A DNA stretch of 64,000 bases from positions 744,001 to 808,000 of the forward strand of contig NZ_CP163423.1 of NCBI RefSeq assembly GCF_041429785.1, given 5' to 3'. Positions 25,964 through 36,531 of this stretch are shown piece after piece; the first letter of the stretch is position 1; every line of letters starts with the position of its first letter. Under the pieces are notes generated by a model. It saw only the letters and a program-made list of their open reading frames with translations. It was not told the origin of the DNA and did not search any database. The position numbers were made by a program, and so were the translations under genes. Source of the stretch: Fretibacter rubidus. Lineage in GTDB: Bacteria > Pseudomonadota > Alphaproteobacteria > Caulobacterales > Maricaulaceae.

Positions 25964-28900
25964 ATGAAGACTTCACGAAATAAGCTCTTTAGAACGACAG
26001 CATCTGTCATCGCATTGTCTGCGCTCACAGGGCTTACAGGAACTGCGGCCGCTCAAGACGCCGTAAATGACGAAGTCATTGCGACGGGTATTCGGCAATC
26101 GCTTGCGAATGCTTTGGTTGAGAAACGGCAGTCCGACACGCTTATTGAGGTTATTCAAGCCGAAGACATCGGTAAGCTTCCTGATCAAAACCTTGCTGAA
26201 GTTCTTGAAAACATCACAGGTATTCAAATCACGCGTACAGCGGGTGTCGGTACAGGGGTGCAAATCCGTGGTACAGGTGCCAACCGCACGGAAATCAATG
26301 GCGTTTCGTCCGTCGGGTCAGGTTTTGGCCGTACGGGAATCAGTTTTGAAGACCTGCCGGCCTCCCTAATTTCTTCTGTTGAAGTCACCAAGGTGCCTGA
26401 AGCGGCAACAATCGAGGGCTCCGTCGGTGGTACAATTAATCTTCGTACACTGCGCCCGCTAGATTTGGATGAACGTATTATTGCCGTCCGCGTTCAGGGT
26501 GAGAGCAGTGACTTGGCCGAAAGCATCACGCCGCGCGTTTCGGGCACGATTGGCAACAACTGGACGAATAACAAAGGTCAAGAACTTGGTGTTGTCTTCA
26601 GTGGTAGCTACACGCAACAAGACAATGTCTTCTTCAACCCGCGCGCTGATCGTGACGCCGTTTTGAGTTCAGACTCAAGCCTAGCCAGTGCAGAAGAGTT
26701 TGATTTCCTCCGCATTCAATTCTTCCAGCAAAATCTTGACAGATATGAATATGAAACACTCAACCTAAATGGTTCTTTGGAGTATAAACCCAATGACGAC
26801 CTTAAGTTCTACGTTGATGGTCTCTACAATGATCAAGAGCGCACACGAGAATCCTTTAATATCGACTTGTCCGGCGTCGCTAACCCAGGTGTTGTCGGCG
26901 GTACAGATTACACCGGCTTTGAAACGATTGACTTTGGCACAATCGACGGACCGAACGGCGATGTTGACCTTGGCAGCGTTGAAGCCGCACTATCAGGGGT
27001 GCTATTCCCCGGCCGAAATGTCAGGGACGGTCGTTCTGATCAGTTGGACCCAAACCTTCGCGTGACAACGCAAACGGGAGCTCGCGTCACTGAAAGCGCT
27101 GTGTTTAGAACTGGTATGGATTGGGCGAAAGACCGATTTAGCGGTAAATTGGAAATCTCTACAGCATCCTCTGAGACGGATTCACCAAACTTTCAGCCAC
27201 GCTTGGAATTTGTTAACCCGAACTCAGAACAGCCTTCTGCTGAAAATGGCACAGACAACGGTGTTCCCGTTCAGTTCGATCTTTCAGATGGCAGGCTTCA
27301 GTTTGGTATTGCGCAAGGTCTAGATTCAACACCAACAACAGAGCAGTTGCTGGATCCGAACAATTACCAGCTTGGCCGCGTGAGCTTCACGGAGCAATCG
27401 GCGGACAATCGCGAGACAGCTTTGCGTCTTGATGTGTCTTACGATATGGAAGACTCCATACCGTTCATTACTTCCTTTGATGCAGGTTACCGTTTCAACA
27501 CGAATTCAACAGAACGTAACCGTGCTTTCTCAAGCGCGAATTACGGCAATGACCTCAATCGTCCAAACGCGGGTTTGTTCTCGCAATTCGTGACCGCTGG
27601 TCCGGATAATTTCGGGGATGCTGACGGTCGCGACCTCTTTATTCGTGATTATCTGGCTATAGATGCAGAAATTGCGTTCAGCGATCCTCAAAGTATAGTC
27701 GAAGCTATCAATTCTGCTATCGCGGCGACGAATGCCGTGACTGGCGGAGGTACACCGCCTGTTAGTTCACCGACAGAAGTTGCGAACAACTTTTTTAACA
27801 TTAATGAAGATACGCATGCCATTTATGCGCAGGCGAACTTTAACGGCGAGACATCAGGTCTGCCTATTCGTGGTAACCTCGGTATTCGTTATGTTGACAC
27901 ATCGATTGAATCCATCGGCCGCAATGTCGCCCAAGGACAGGTCAGTGAAACAGTCACTGAATCGTCTTATAACTTCCTGCTTCCACGCTTTAACGTGGTC
28001 GCAAATGTAACGGATGATATTTTGTTGCGCGGCGGTGTTGCCCGCGATATTCGTCGTCCAGACTTCAGCGACTTGGCAACATCAGTTGCCTTCGGAACTG
28101 GCTCTAACTCAGTTGTCGCGATTGGTAATCCCGACCTTTCACCCGAGTCAGTCTGGTCATACGATTTGTCGGCTGAATACTACTTTACGCCGTCAAGCTT
28201 AATTAGTGTCGGTGTCTTCCATAAAAAACGGACGGATCTTTTTACCGATGTCCAAGAAGATCCGCCGGGTAACGAAGATGCAAACGGCAACCTAAATATT
28301 GATGTGACGCCACCGTGTGAGCAGGGGGGTATCTTTAACCCAATTGCAGCGCGTAATATTAACAGCCAGATTGATGGTATCGGCATCTGTGTGCCCTTCC
28401 GGACGAAGAGAAACGGCGAAGGTGCCTTTACTCAAACTGGTGTAGAAGCTGCGTTCCAATATGATCTTGCACAGTTTGAAGACCGTCTTGGCTGGATGTC
28501 TGGCTTTGGCGTTATTGCTAACTACACCTATCAAAAGCAAGGCGGCAGCGCGAATGACTTCGCATCAAACTTCCGCCGCATTGGTGGTAACCGGAATATT
28601 TTTGGTAACTTAGGTGTAGCTGATCCCCAACTTCGTATCGCGCAGGATAATCTGTCCAAGAACTCATACAATGCAACATTGTTCTACGATAAATACGGGC
28701 TGAGCGCGCGGGCCCGTTACACATGGCGTTCGTCTTACACACTGCCGGCGTCTGTTGAGAGTTTCAAAGCCGGTGCACCGTTGATTTACTCTGATCGCGG
28801 ACAGCTCAATGCTAATGTTACGTATGACTTTAGTGACAACTTATCGGTTGGCATTGAGGGCGTGAATTTGTTACAGGCTGATCAAGAACAGTATTGCATT

Positions 28901-28975
28901 AAGAATAACACTTTGCTTTGCTTTAATGGCTTCACAGATCGCCGTCTAATTGCTGGCGTGAACTACAAGTTCTAG
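25964..28975 (+). CDS. TonB-dependent receptor
   Basis: A 1003-residue outer membrane receptor. The signal peptide ends GTAAA near residue 30. The plug domain carries EDIGKLPDQNLAEVLENITGIQI and VQIRGTGANRTEINGV; a 22-strand barrel follows, ending in the expected aromatic residue (AGVNYKF). It resembles the proteobacterial receptors used for oligosaccharides in Caulobacterales and Xanthomonadales, which work without SusD. Its place at the head of the locus suggests uptake of polymer fragments. A GGGG ribosome site precedes ATG 25964, and a clear terminator follows. Confidence 0.93.
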   Translation: MKTSRNKLFRTTASVIALSALTGLTGTAAAQDAVNDEVIATGIRQSLANALVEKRQSDTLIEVIQAEDIGKLPDQNLAEVLENITGIQITRTAGVGTGVQIRGTGANRTEINGVSSVGSGFGRTGISFEDLPASLISSVEVTKVPEAATIEGSVGGTINLRTLRPLDLDERIIAVRVQGESSDLAESITPRVSGTIGNNWTNNKGQELGVVFSGSYTQQDNVFFNPRADRDAVLSSDSSLASAEEFDFLRIQFFQQNLDRYEYETLNLNGSLEYKPNDDLKFYVDGLYNDQERTRESFNIDLSGVANPGVVGGTDYTGFETIDFGTIDGPNGDVDLGSVEAALSGVLFPGRNVRDGRSDQLDPNLRVTTQTGARVTESAVFRTGMDWAKDRFSGKLEISTASSETDSPNFQPRLEFVNPNSEQPSAENGTDNGVPVQFDLSDGRLQFGIAQGLDSTPTTEQLLDPNNYQLGRVSFTEQSADNRETALRLDVSYDMEDSIPFITSFDAGYRFNTNSTERNRAFSSANYGNDLNRPNAGLFSQFVTAGPDNFGDADGRDLFIRDYLAIDAEIAFSDPQSIVEAINSAIAATNAVTGGGTPPVSSPTEVANNFFNINEDTHAIYAQANFNGETSGLPIRGNLGIRYVDTSIESIGRNVAQGQVSETVTESSYNFLLPRFNVVANVTDDILLRGGVARDIRRPDFSDLATSVAFGTGSNSVVAIGNPDLSPESVWSYDLSAEYYFTPSSLISVGVFHKKRTDLFTDVQEDPPGNEDANGNLNIDVTPPCEQGGIFNPIAARNINSQIDGIGICVPFRTKRNGEGAFTQTGVEAAFQYDLAQFEDRLGWMSGFGVIANYTYQKQGGSANDFASNFRRIGGNRNIFGNLGVADPQLRIAQDNLSKNSYNATLFYDKYGLSARARYTWRSSYTLPASVESFKAGAPLIYSDRGQLNANVTYDFSDNLSVGIEGVNLLQADQEQYCIKNNTLLCFNGFTDRRLIAGVNYKF

Positions 28976-28996
28976 TGCTTTGACCACACACTGAAT

Positions 28997-29027
28997 AAAA
29001 AGCCCGCTTTTGAAAGCGGGCTTTTTT
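28997..29027 (+). terminator. Rho-independent terminator after the TonB receptor
   Basis: AAAAGCCCGCTTT, a short loop, and AAGCGGGCTTTTTT. It lies 20 bases after the receptor stop. The 270 bases from here to the next gene (stop at 29301) hold no gene I can support. Confidence 0.92.
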
Positions 29028-29300
29028 GTTTGCATGATTATTTTCGTGATGTCAGGGACACCTAGGCGCTCGCGTTTATGGCTTCAAGGCCTTTTATCTA
29101 TTCTTTATGCGTACAGGAAACATCTGCATTGCTAATACTATATTGTGCATACTCCGTTTAATGCCTTGATGTTTCCGCAATATGTAAGCGTGCTGTCATA
29201 ACCGAATTGACAACTTCACCTTGCATCAAGCCTAAATAGCTTGTGTTTCTCTGTTACCATTATTCTTAACGCGACTATTCGAGACTGTCACAACCCAATA

Positions 29301-30701
29301 CTATTTCATGTCTGACGCTTTTCGCTGTACAGGTCCGTTATCCCCGATGAGGTACATGTTCTTCAGGGCAGTGCCGCTTGTGCGCGGCGTTATTATCATC
29401 TTAGCATCTGGGTGCGCATTTTCAATGAGCGCGCTAATCGCAAAGCTGCCTTTACCATGGCGGAAGAGTTGCTTGTTGTTGTCAAAGTTGGCTCCAGCGT
29501 CTGTGCTATCTCGGCGTATCAGAACCGCTTCTCCATTTTTGTCTTTATATGACATATAGAGGCTGACATCCGTAAGTGATTTCACCTCTAGATCAGCGCG
29601 TGCGCCGACAGGGCTGACAGTGTTGCCACCCGTCCAAGCCTCTCCGTTCCAGCGAATGTATTTCACTTGCTTTGGACCGCCTGTAATCTGCCCGACATCT
29701 TTCCCCGCGTTCATCAATATGTGCGGGTTGCCTTCGGGGTCTAGCGCTGCGGCGCCATTAAATGTCCATAGCTCTCCCGTATCTGTGACTTTGGCTTTCG
29801 CGTCTGCAACTTCGCGAGTCAAAGGCATGGGAAGGCGCTCGTCTTCTACATTATGCCATTCTTTGGTCTTGGTGTTAAAGGTCATGTAATAAAGGTCTTC
29901 GCGGTTTGCTGTGTGCCCGCGTTCTCGGGCATTTCCGTCCCAACACAGGTGATAGTCAAAGCTAACAATGATTTCGTCGCCTTGGCCACGTCCGACCCAC
30001 GGATACCAACTGTCCACGCCTTTAACGTCGTCGCGGCGTTTATGCTTTAGAAATGAAACCGGATCGCCGAAACTACGGCCGTTATCCGTAGAGACATGAT
30101 AGACCCAATCGCTGCGGTGCGCGCCGTGCCGATAAAATAGATAGATGTCACCATTCTCCATTTTTATGACCTGGTTATATGTGCCAAAAGGCGGGATCGT
30201 TTTGAGCTCTTCCCATTCAGAAACATCATACGGTTTCTTGCTGACCACATGTTTGTTCTCACCGTAGTGATGATTTCCAAGTGGGTTATCACCATGTATT
30301 TCCGGCACGCCGCCATGTCCACCAAAGAAGAGATGAATATAGCCTTCATTGTCTATTATCATGCTGGGCTTACCATGATTATCAATTTTCTTTTTGCGCT
30401 TCGGATCTTTCCCCATCGCACTAACGCCAGCCTTAAAGGGGCCTGTCCACTCTTTCGTGGCGTGGTTATAAGCCGCAATATAAGGATCTTCCAGTGCGCC
30501 TTGGTAGGACACATAGGTAATGCCGTCACGATGGATTCCTGCGGGGTGTTGGACGATTGCAACGGCATTCCCAAAACCGTTTTCAGCGAAATGGTTAACC
30601 GTCTTAGATTTGGCTTCAGCAGTTGGAACCATATCTGCCGCGGAGCAACTCGTAATAAGGGCACCGATCGAGATAAGGGCGAGGGATTGAATTTTTTTCA
30701 T
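29301..30701 (-). CDS. BNR_4 beta-propeller lipoprotein, candidate polysaccharide lyase
   Basis: A 466-residue secreted protein with lipobox ITSC near residue 19. The body looks like a seven-bladed BNR_4 propeller, the fold of ulvan lyases PL24 and PL25. Notable segments: NHGKPSMIIDNEGYIHLFFGGHGG, DIYLFYRHGAHRSD and SFDYHLCWDGNARERGH, rich in His, Tyr and Arg as in those active sites. This is fold-level resemblance; I cannot place it in a numbered family from sequence reading alone. AGGA lies six bases before ATG 30701. It is transcribed alone, divergent from the GH3-GH106-sulfatase-GH43 operon, with motif copy B between. Confidence 0.65.
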   Translation of the reverse strand: MKKIQSLALISIGALITSCSAADMVPTAEAKSKTVNHFAENGFGNAVAIVQHPAGIHRDGITYVSYQGALEDPYIAAYNHATKEWTGPFKAGVSAMGKDPKRKKKIDNHGKPSMIIDNEGYIHLFFGGHGGVPEIHGDNPLGNHHYGENKHVVSKKPYDVSEWEELKTIPPFGTYNQVIKMENGDIYLFYRHGAHRSDWVYHVSTDNGRSFGDPVSFLKHKRRDDVKGVDSWYPWVGRGQGDEIIVSFDYHLCWDGNARERGHTANREDLYYMTFNTKTKEWHNVEDERLPMPLTREVADAKAKVTDTGELWTFNGAAALDPEGNPHILMNAGKDVGQITGGPKQVKYIRWNGEAWTGGNTVSPVGARADLEVKSLTDVSLYMSYKDKNGEAVLIRRDSTDAGANFDNNKQLFRHGKGSFAISALIENAHPDAKMIITPRTSGTALKNMYLIGDNGPVQRKASDMK

Positions 30702-30791
30702 GTTAGTTCCTAGTCTTCAATTAAAACCAAAGCTCGTATGTTTTGCTTGCTTCTTACGCTTTCGGGCTGTATCTCACAATAGTGCATAAAT

Positions 30792-30817
30792 AATCATAAT
30801 CAAGCATAAATGCTCAT
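30792..30817 (+). promoter_or_regulatory. Shared locus motif, copy B
   Basis: AATCAT-AATCA-AGC-ATAAA-TGC-TCAT, ending 27 bases before the GH3 start at 30845 and about 90 bases before the divergent BNR_4 gene. It could control both directions. Confidence 0.6.
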
Positions 30818-30844
30818 GATAGACAGTGAGTAAAAGGGGGGATA

Positions 30845-33178
30845 ATGGCGTTTAAAGCAATAGGGCAATTTAGTTTCTGCGCTATATTTTTGATGGCGTT
30901 TGGGGGGTGTGATAATCCGCAGACTGAAAATATCAGCACTCCTGTTGTTCCCAGTGCCGCTAAGCTTACAGGCTTTGCAGTGCCCCGTAACGAAGCCGTC
31001 GAAACCCAGATTAGCACATTGATTTCAAAAATGTCGCTTGAAGAGAAGGCGGCTCAGATGCGTATTTTCCACGCGAGGCGGGGCATTGAACTTGATGATA
31101 ATGATGAACTTGTTTTATCAGATGATGTCAAAACCCGGCTTAACTTCGGTATTGCGGGTATTAAAAACCCCGGTGAATATTTAACGCCTGAAAAATCTGC
31201 GCTACTGAATAATAAACTTCAGAAATACATCATTGAAAATAATCGACACGGCATTCCCGCCGTCTTTGTGACGGAAGCCTATAATGGCGTTGATGCGACT
31301 GGAACAACGCGTTTTGGACGCCCCATCAATATGGCCGCCACATTTAATCCTGCCCTTGTGAAAAATGTGTGGGATACCATCGGGCGTGAGGCGCGATTGC
31401 GCGGTCTACATATGTGTCATTCTCCCGAAGCTGATATCATGCGGGACCCCCGGTTTGGGCGCATGAGCGAGGCCTATAGCGAAGATACCCATTTGACAAC
31501 TGAGATGGTTGTTGCGGCAGTGAGGGGCGTGCAGGGGGACACGAAAGGTTTGTCGGAAAAGACACATATCGGCGCGGTCACAAAACACTTTGCTGGTTAT
31601 GGCCAAGTGGAGGGCGGTCTTAATTTTGCTTCAATACAAATCTCGCCCCGCACCCTTGTTGACGAAATTTTTCCTCCGTTCAAAGCGGCTGTTCAGCGTG
31701 GACAGACCATGGGAATTATGCCGTCGCATGGTGACCTAAACGGTGTTGCTAGTCACGGGAACCGTAAATTGCTAACGGATATATTGCGCGATGAATGGGG
31801 ATTTGACGGATATACCGTTTCAGATTCAAATGATATTGCGCGGCTCAACACATTTATGGGTGTCGCGGAAACGGAGGATGATGCGGCATTAATGGGGCTT
31901 AACGCCGGTAATGACATCGACCTCTACAGTGATATTGCTTACTCGCGACTTCCGCGTTTGGCAAAAGACAATCCGAACATTGAGGCGCAGATGGACGAGG
32001 CTGTAAGGCGTGTATTGCGCGTGAAGTTCAATCTCGGTTTGTTTGATGACCCCTACATCGATGTTGCGACGGTTGCACCCAAAGTTAGAAATACGAAATC
32101 ACTCGCACTTGCTTATGAAGCTGATTTAGATTCTGTTATTCTTCTAAAAAACAGAAATAACACCTTACCGTTAGAGGTGTCGGGTAAAACTGTAGCGCTC
32201 ATTGGCCCATTATTACGTGAGACTGCACATAAGGATTATCAGGAGGTTTTTGGGACGAAGGTCAATATCATTTCAGAGCGCGCGCTCCACCTAACGGATG
32301 AGCACAGTCATAAGCCTAACATGAAACCGCTTGATGATCCTAAAAACAAGGCCGGGTTCGCACGCGCTTTGGACGCTGCGAGGCGATCTGATGTCATTGT
32401 CATGTTTTTGGGCGGCGATGAGCACACCGCGAAAGAAGCCTTTTTTAATTGCTGCTATGGTGACAGATACAGTCTTGAACCCGTAGGGCTGCAAGATGAA
32501 TTATTGCGGCAGGTGAAGGCTCTCGGTAAACCCGTCATCGTCGTTCTTAAGCACCGCCGAACATTGGCGATTAATGAAATTGCAGAATCCGCAGATGCCG
32601 TGATTGATGCTTGGGATTTATCAGAGCAAGGCGATAAAGCTGTAGCCAACATCATTATGGGTAAGGTTAACCCGTCTGGAAAGCTGCCTGTGACAGTGCC
32701 GCGCCATATCGGCCAAATACCCTTCCACTACAGTCAGAAGCATATCAACTTTAGAAAAGATTATCTCTTCATCGAAGAGGGGGCGCTTTATCCCTTTGGC
32801 TTTGGCTTAAGTTACACCGATTTTGATTTTTCAGAGATTACGCTTTCAGCGAACCACATTCCAAATGGGGCTTCATTGACGGCGACCGTAAGGGTCACAA
32901 ATTCCGGTGACCGAATGGGTAAAGAAGTTGTGCAGCTTTATATCAAAGATCTAATTGGTTCTGTTGTTCGGCCTGAGAAAGAACTTAAGGCTTTCAAAAA
33001 AATAGAATTAGCGGCTGGGGAGAGCCGCGATGTCGAATTTAACATCACACCGGCGATGCTGGCCTTTACGGACATAAATATGGATTACCGCGTTGAAGAT
33101 GGTGATTTCAAAGTTGAAATTGGCAACTCTTCACAGGGCGGCAAACTTGCCAAATTTACAGTGGAGACCTTGAAGTGA
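30845..33178 (+). CDS. Glycoside hydrolase family 3 lipoprotein
   Basis: A 777-residue GH3 hydrolase with lipobox FGGC near residue 22. Domain order is as in BglX-type enzymes: barrel (HSPEADIMRDPRFGRMSEAY, AVTKHFAGYGQ), nucleophile region GYTVSDSNDIARL, alpha/beta domain, and fibronectin III-like end (VRVTNSGDRMGKEVVQLYI). Next to the nucleophile Asp the usual Trp is replaced by Ser (SDS, not SDW), which suggests a substrate unlike that of the other GH3 here. It has an AGGGGGG ribosome site. It leads a four-gene operon and overlaps the GH106 gene by four bases. Likely activity: beta-xylosidase or beta-glucosidase/glucuronidase; not settled. Confidence 0.88.
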   Translation: MAFKAIGQFSFCAIFLMAFGGCDNPQTENISTPVVPSAAKLTGFAVPRNEAVETQISTLISKMSLEEKAAQMRIFHARRGIELDDNDELVLSDDVKTRLNFGIAGIKNPGEYLTPEKSALLNNKLQKYIIENNRHGIPAVFVTEAYNGVDATGTTRFGRPINMAATFNPALVKNVWDTIGREARLRGLHMCHSPEADIMRDPRFGRMSEAYSEDTHLTTEMVVAAVRGVQGDTKGLSEKTHIGAVTKHFAGYGQVEGGLNFASIQISPRTLVDEIFPPFKAAVQRGQTMGIMPSHGDLNGVASHGNRKLLTDILRDEWGFDGYTVSDSNDIARLNTFMGVAETEDDAALMGLNAGNDIDLYSDIAYSRLPRLAKDNPNIEAQMDEAVRRVLRVKFNLGLFDDPYIDVATVAPKVRNTKSLALAYEADLDSVILLKNRNNTLPLEVSGKTVALIGPLLRETAHKDYQEVFGTKVNIISERALHLTDEHSHKPNMKPLDDPKNKAGFARALDAARRSDVIVMFLGGDEHTAKEAFFNCCYGDRYSLEPVGLQDELLRQVKALGKPVIVVLKHRRTLAINEIAESADAVIDAWDLSEQGDKAVANIIMGKVNPSGKLPVTVPRHIGQIPFHYSQKHINFRKDYLFIEEGALYPFGFGLSYTDFDFSEITLSANHIPNGASLTATVRVTNSGDRMGKEVVQLYIKDLIGSVVRPEKELKAFKKIELAAGESRDVEFNITPAMLAFTDINMDYRVEDGDFKVEIGNSSQGGKLAKFTVETLK

Positions 33179-36100
33179 GCTATAAGCTTAAAAGCGCTCT
33201 GTTCGGGGCCATTGTATTCACGCTTGCTGGATGTGGGACAGATATCGATGCGTCGCGCAATACGCTAAATTCTGAGAGTTTTAATAAATTACGGGCTGAA
33301 TTCGTCAATCCACCCAACAGTTCCCTTCCGCGCACCTGGTTCCATGCGATGAGCGGAAATATGAGCAAAGCTGGAATTACCAAAGATTTGGAATCAATTA
33401 AAGCTGTCGGAATTGGCGGTGTTTTGCTTTTTAACGTAACCCAGGGCATTCCCGTAGGCCCTGTAAAGTTCAATTCTGATGAGCATATAGATTTAATCCG
33501 TCATATGGCGGCGGAGTCAGAAAGATTGGGGCTCTCATTTGGCGTCCATAATTGTGATGGTTGGACGTCTTCTGGCGGGCCGTGGATTACGCCTGAGAAT
33601 TCTATGAAAAAGGTCGTTTGGTCAGAAACGCAGTCTCGCGGTGGCAACATTAATCTCGTTCTTGCTGAGCCCTTTAAGCTTGAAAACTATTACGAAGACA
33701 TCGCGACCATTGCTTATCCGCGCCTTGCGAATGAAAACGTGAGTCGCGAAAACCGTCCTAGAATTAGTTCCTCTCAAGCTAACCTAGATATAGATTTAAT
33801 CACGGATGGTTCAGTGATCGGCACGAGCCTTCTTGAGGCTTCAAAAGATTCCCCAGCTTTTATCAGCTTTGAATATGCGGAACCCTTCACGCTCCAGTCC
33901 ATCAATTTTCGTTTCATGAATGCCCGTCAGGCTAACATACTTTTGTTATCCTCCGATGACGGCGTTAATTTTGCGCCCGTCAAAAACTTGGCGCTGCGGC
34001 GTCCAGCCAAAAATGATTGGGGGAATGACGAGGCTTTAACTGAGCCTATTACTGCGCGTTATTTCCGCTTACAAACTGATGTGTCGCTGGATGTGCAAGA
34101 GGTTGAATTATCGGCGGTGGCTAAAATAGGGAATTTTTGGGGACGCTCAGGCTCTGCTAAGACAGCTTATAGCGATTTACCGCCAATTGGTACTGTGCCT
34201 GACAGTTCAATAATCGACTCGGCTTCTGTTATCGACTTGTCTAAAAATGTCGATGAAAATGGACGTTTAATAGCTCAATTGCCAGAAGGTGATTGGACAA
34301 TCATGCGTTTTGGACAAACATCGACAGGTGCGAAAAACTTACCCGCGTCTATAGAAGGCCTGGGTCTGGAGGTCGATAAATTCAGCCAGCCTGCTGTGAA
34401 AATTCATTATGATGCCCACATGGGAAAAGTCGTTAATGCGGTGGAACAGGTTGCGCCCAATGCCCATCAGTACACAATAATTGATAGTTACGAAGTCGGA
34501 GCGCAGAACTGGACGACAGGCTATGACGCCCTTTTTAAAAATGAAAAAGGCTATGATTTAATTCCCTTCCTTCCCCTACTTGCGGGGAGATTTGTAGATA
34601 GTGCCGAGGTGTCAGAGCGTGTCACATGGGATATGAGAGCATTCTCAAATGATCTTATGGCCGAAAACTATTTCGGTTACTTCACGGAACTTGCCAAGGC
34701 TGATGGTCTTGATGTTTATATAGAATCCTATGGTGACGGACCTTTCAATGAGCTTGATGCGGGCGGCAAGGCTGATGTCCCGATGGGAGAGTTCTGGGTC
34801 AACCGTTTTGGAAATAGGGTCAATGTGGCTGTGTCCTCTGCTGCGCTTTACGGAAAGCCTGTTGCATCCGCAGAAGCCTTTACTGATATTTGGGATGACA
34901 ATTGGAAGATGCACCCTGCCTCTGTGAAGACAATCGGCGATGCCAATTGGGCGCTTGGCGTGAATGAATTTATGTTCCACCGTTTTGCCCATCAGGCCAA
35001 TACACATGTGAAGCCGGGCATGACAATGAACCGTTGGGGCAGTCATTTTGATCGCACCCAAACGTGGTGGGATACGGCTGGTAAGGATTGGTTTGAATAC
35101 CTTGGTCGTGGACAGCACCTTCTGCGTCAGGGTATTCCCGTTAATGATGCTCTTCTATTTGTCGGTGACGGGGCGCCAAGTTTATGCCCGGACCGTGAAA
35201 AAACAGATATCATTCCGGTGTCTTTAAGCTTTATCTGTTTGAATGCCGACGTGCTGCAAACCCGGCTTTCAGTCGGGGAAGGCGGCTTTAACCTTCCTGA
35301 AGGTGGGGAGCATAAATTTATCGTCTTGGATAATAGCGATTCAATGACACGTGAGACATTGAATGCGCTCGACACGCTATCTGAAAGTAATGGCGGCATT
35401 ATCATTGGACAGCCCCCGCAGCACCTTGCCGGGTTTGTTCAAACGCCGGAAGAGCGTGAGGCCTTTGATACAAAGGTCGTTGATATCTGGTCCCGTGAAA
35501 ATGTGCTAACTTTCAATGTGGTGGCGAGCGTTGGGTGGGATGCATTTTTAAGCAGTATCAACCATAGGGTCGACCTAGCCATTGATGGCAAACCAGAGGC
35601 ATTGTTCACGCACCGCAAAATCGACAATAAAGATGTTTACTTCTTATATAACGCTGAGACAGAGCGGCAAGACATCAAGGCGAGGTTTAGAGTGAAAGAC
35701 AAGGCGGTCTCTCTCTGGAGCCCGATGGACGGCAGTGTTGCCGGCGTGAAATCTTATTCCCATGAGGCTGACCACACAATTGTAAATTTTTTTCTGGCAC
35801 CGCAAGAGTCAGTATTTGTTGTTTTTGATGGTGATAGACCCCTCACGGATTCCACATTGGAAAAACCTTTCAGAGAGGTGTCTGAACTCCCAGTCCTTAG
35901 CCCGTGGACGGTTCGTTTTGATTCCGAATATGGTAGTAATAAGATTATTGCGCTGACTGAATTGACGGATTTGAAAGACCATAGCGATAATGATGTCAGG
36001 CATTATTCAGGCCCTGCAACCTATGAAACCCAAGTTAACATCTCCGATAATTTTTTGAGTTCAGGGGAGCGTTTTGTGCTTAATCTCGGAGACGTGCAAA

Positions 36101-36465
36101 TCGCCGCAACAGTAAAAATCAATGGTGCGGAGCAAGGAACGAGCTGGTTGCCGCCTCATCGAATTGATGTAACCAACGCGCTAAAAACAGGGAAAAATTC
36201 GATTTCTATCTCAGTTGTGAACTTATGGGTCAACCGGCTTATCGGGGACGCTGCACTGCCTGATTTGGATGGTTATACGCAAGCCGTATGGTCTCCTCCA
36301 AGGAAATTTTCAACTCCGCAGATGCCAGACTGGTATAGCAATAATGAGCCACCAGTACTGGGTGAGCGGGTTACATTCACAACGGTTGATTTTTATGATG
36401 CGGATGATGCTCTATTGCCGTCAGGGCTGATGGGGCCAGTTACAATCACTAAGTTTACGCGCTGA
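33175..36465 (+). CDS. GH106-like alpha-L-rhamnosidase, lipoprotein
   Basis: A 1096-residue multi-domain protein. It has lipobox LAGC, then the GH106 opening (MSKAGITKDLESIKAVGIGGVLLF and FGVHNCDGWTSSGGPW), a barrel region (IDSYEVGAQNWTTGYD), and a C-terminal galactose-binding-like sandwich (KINGAEQGTSWLPPHRIDVT). GH106 enzymes remove alpha-L-rhamnose from plant or algal polymers by inversion. It starts with GTG overlapping the upstream TGA (GTGA), with GGAG nine bases upstream, so translation is coupled to the GH3. This fits a rhamnose-containing substrate. Confidence 0.85.
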   Translation: MSYKLKSALFGAIVFTLAGCGTDIDASRNTLNSESFNKLRAEFVNPPNSSLPRTWFHAMSGNMSKAGITKDLESIKAVGIGGVLLFNVTQGIPVGPVKFNSDEHIDLIRHMAAESERLGLSFGVHNCDGWTSSGGPWITPENSMKKVVWSETQSRGGNINLVLAEPFKLENYYEDIATIAYPRLANENVSRENRPRISSSQANLDIDLITDGSVIGTSLLEASKDSPAFISFEYAEPFTLQSINFRFMNARQANILLLSSDDGVNFAPVKNLALRRPAKNDWGNDEALTEPITARYFRLQTDVSLDVQEVELSAVAKIGNFWGRSGSAKTAYSDLPPIGTVPDSSIIDSASVIDLSKNVDENGRLIAQLPEGDWTIMRFGQTSTGAKNLPASIEGLGLEVDKFSQPAVKIHYDAHMGKVVNAVEQVAPNAHQYTIIDSYEVGAQNWTTGYDALFKNEKGYDLIPFLPLLAGRFVDSAEVSERVTWDMRAFSNDLMAENYFGYFTELAKADGLDVYIESYGDGPFNELDAGGKADVPMGEFWVNRFGNRVNVAVSSAALYGKPVASAEAFTDIWDDNWKMHPASVKTIGDANWALGVNEFMFHRFAHQANTHVKPGMTMNRWGSHFDRTQTWWDTAGKDWFEYLGRGQHLLRQGIPVNDALLFVGDGAPSLCPDREKTDIIPVSLSFICLNADVLQTRLSVGEGGFNLPEGGEHKFIVLDNSDSMTRETLNALDTLSESNGGIIIGQPPQHLAGFVQTPEEREAFDTKVVDIWSRENVLTFNVVASVGWDAFLSSINHRVDLAIDGKPEALFTHRKIDNKDVYFLYNAETERQDIKARFRVKDKAVSLWSPMDGSVAGVKSYSHEADHTIVNFFLAPQESVFVVFDGDRPLTDSTLEKPFREVSELPVLSPWTVRFDSEYGSNKIIALTELTDLKDHSDNDVRHYSGPATYETQVNISDNFLSSGERFVLNLGDVQIAATVKINGAEQGTSWLPPHRIDVTNALKTGKNSISISVVNLWVNRLIGDAALPDLDGYTQAVWSPPRKFSTPQMPDWYSNNEPPVLGERVTFTTVDFYDADDALLPSGLMGPVTITKFTR

Positions 36466-36531
36466 AGTCATGCTGCGGCGGGTTGCTCTATGGACTGCAT
36501 ATTTTCGTGAGAAATTAATATCGGAGCTTCT

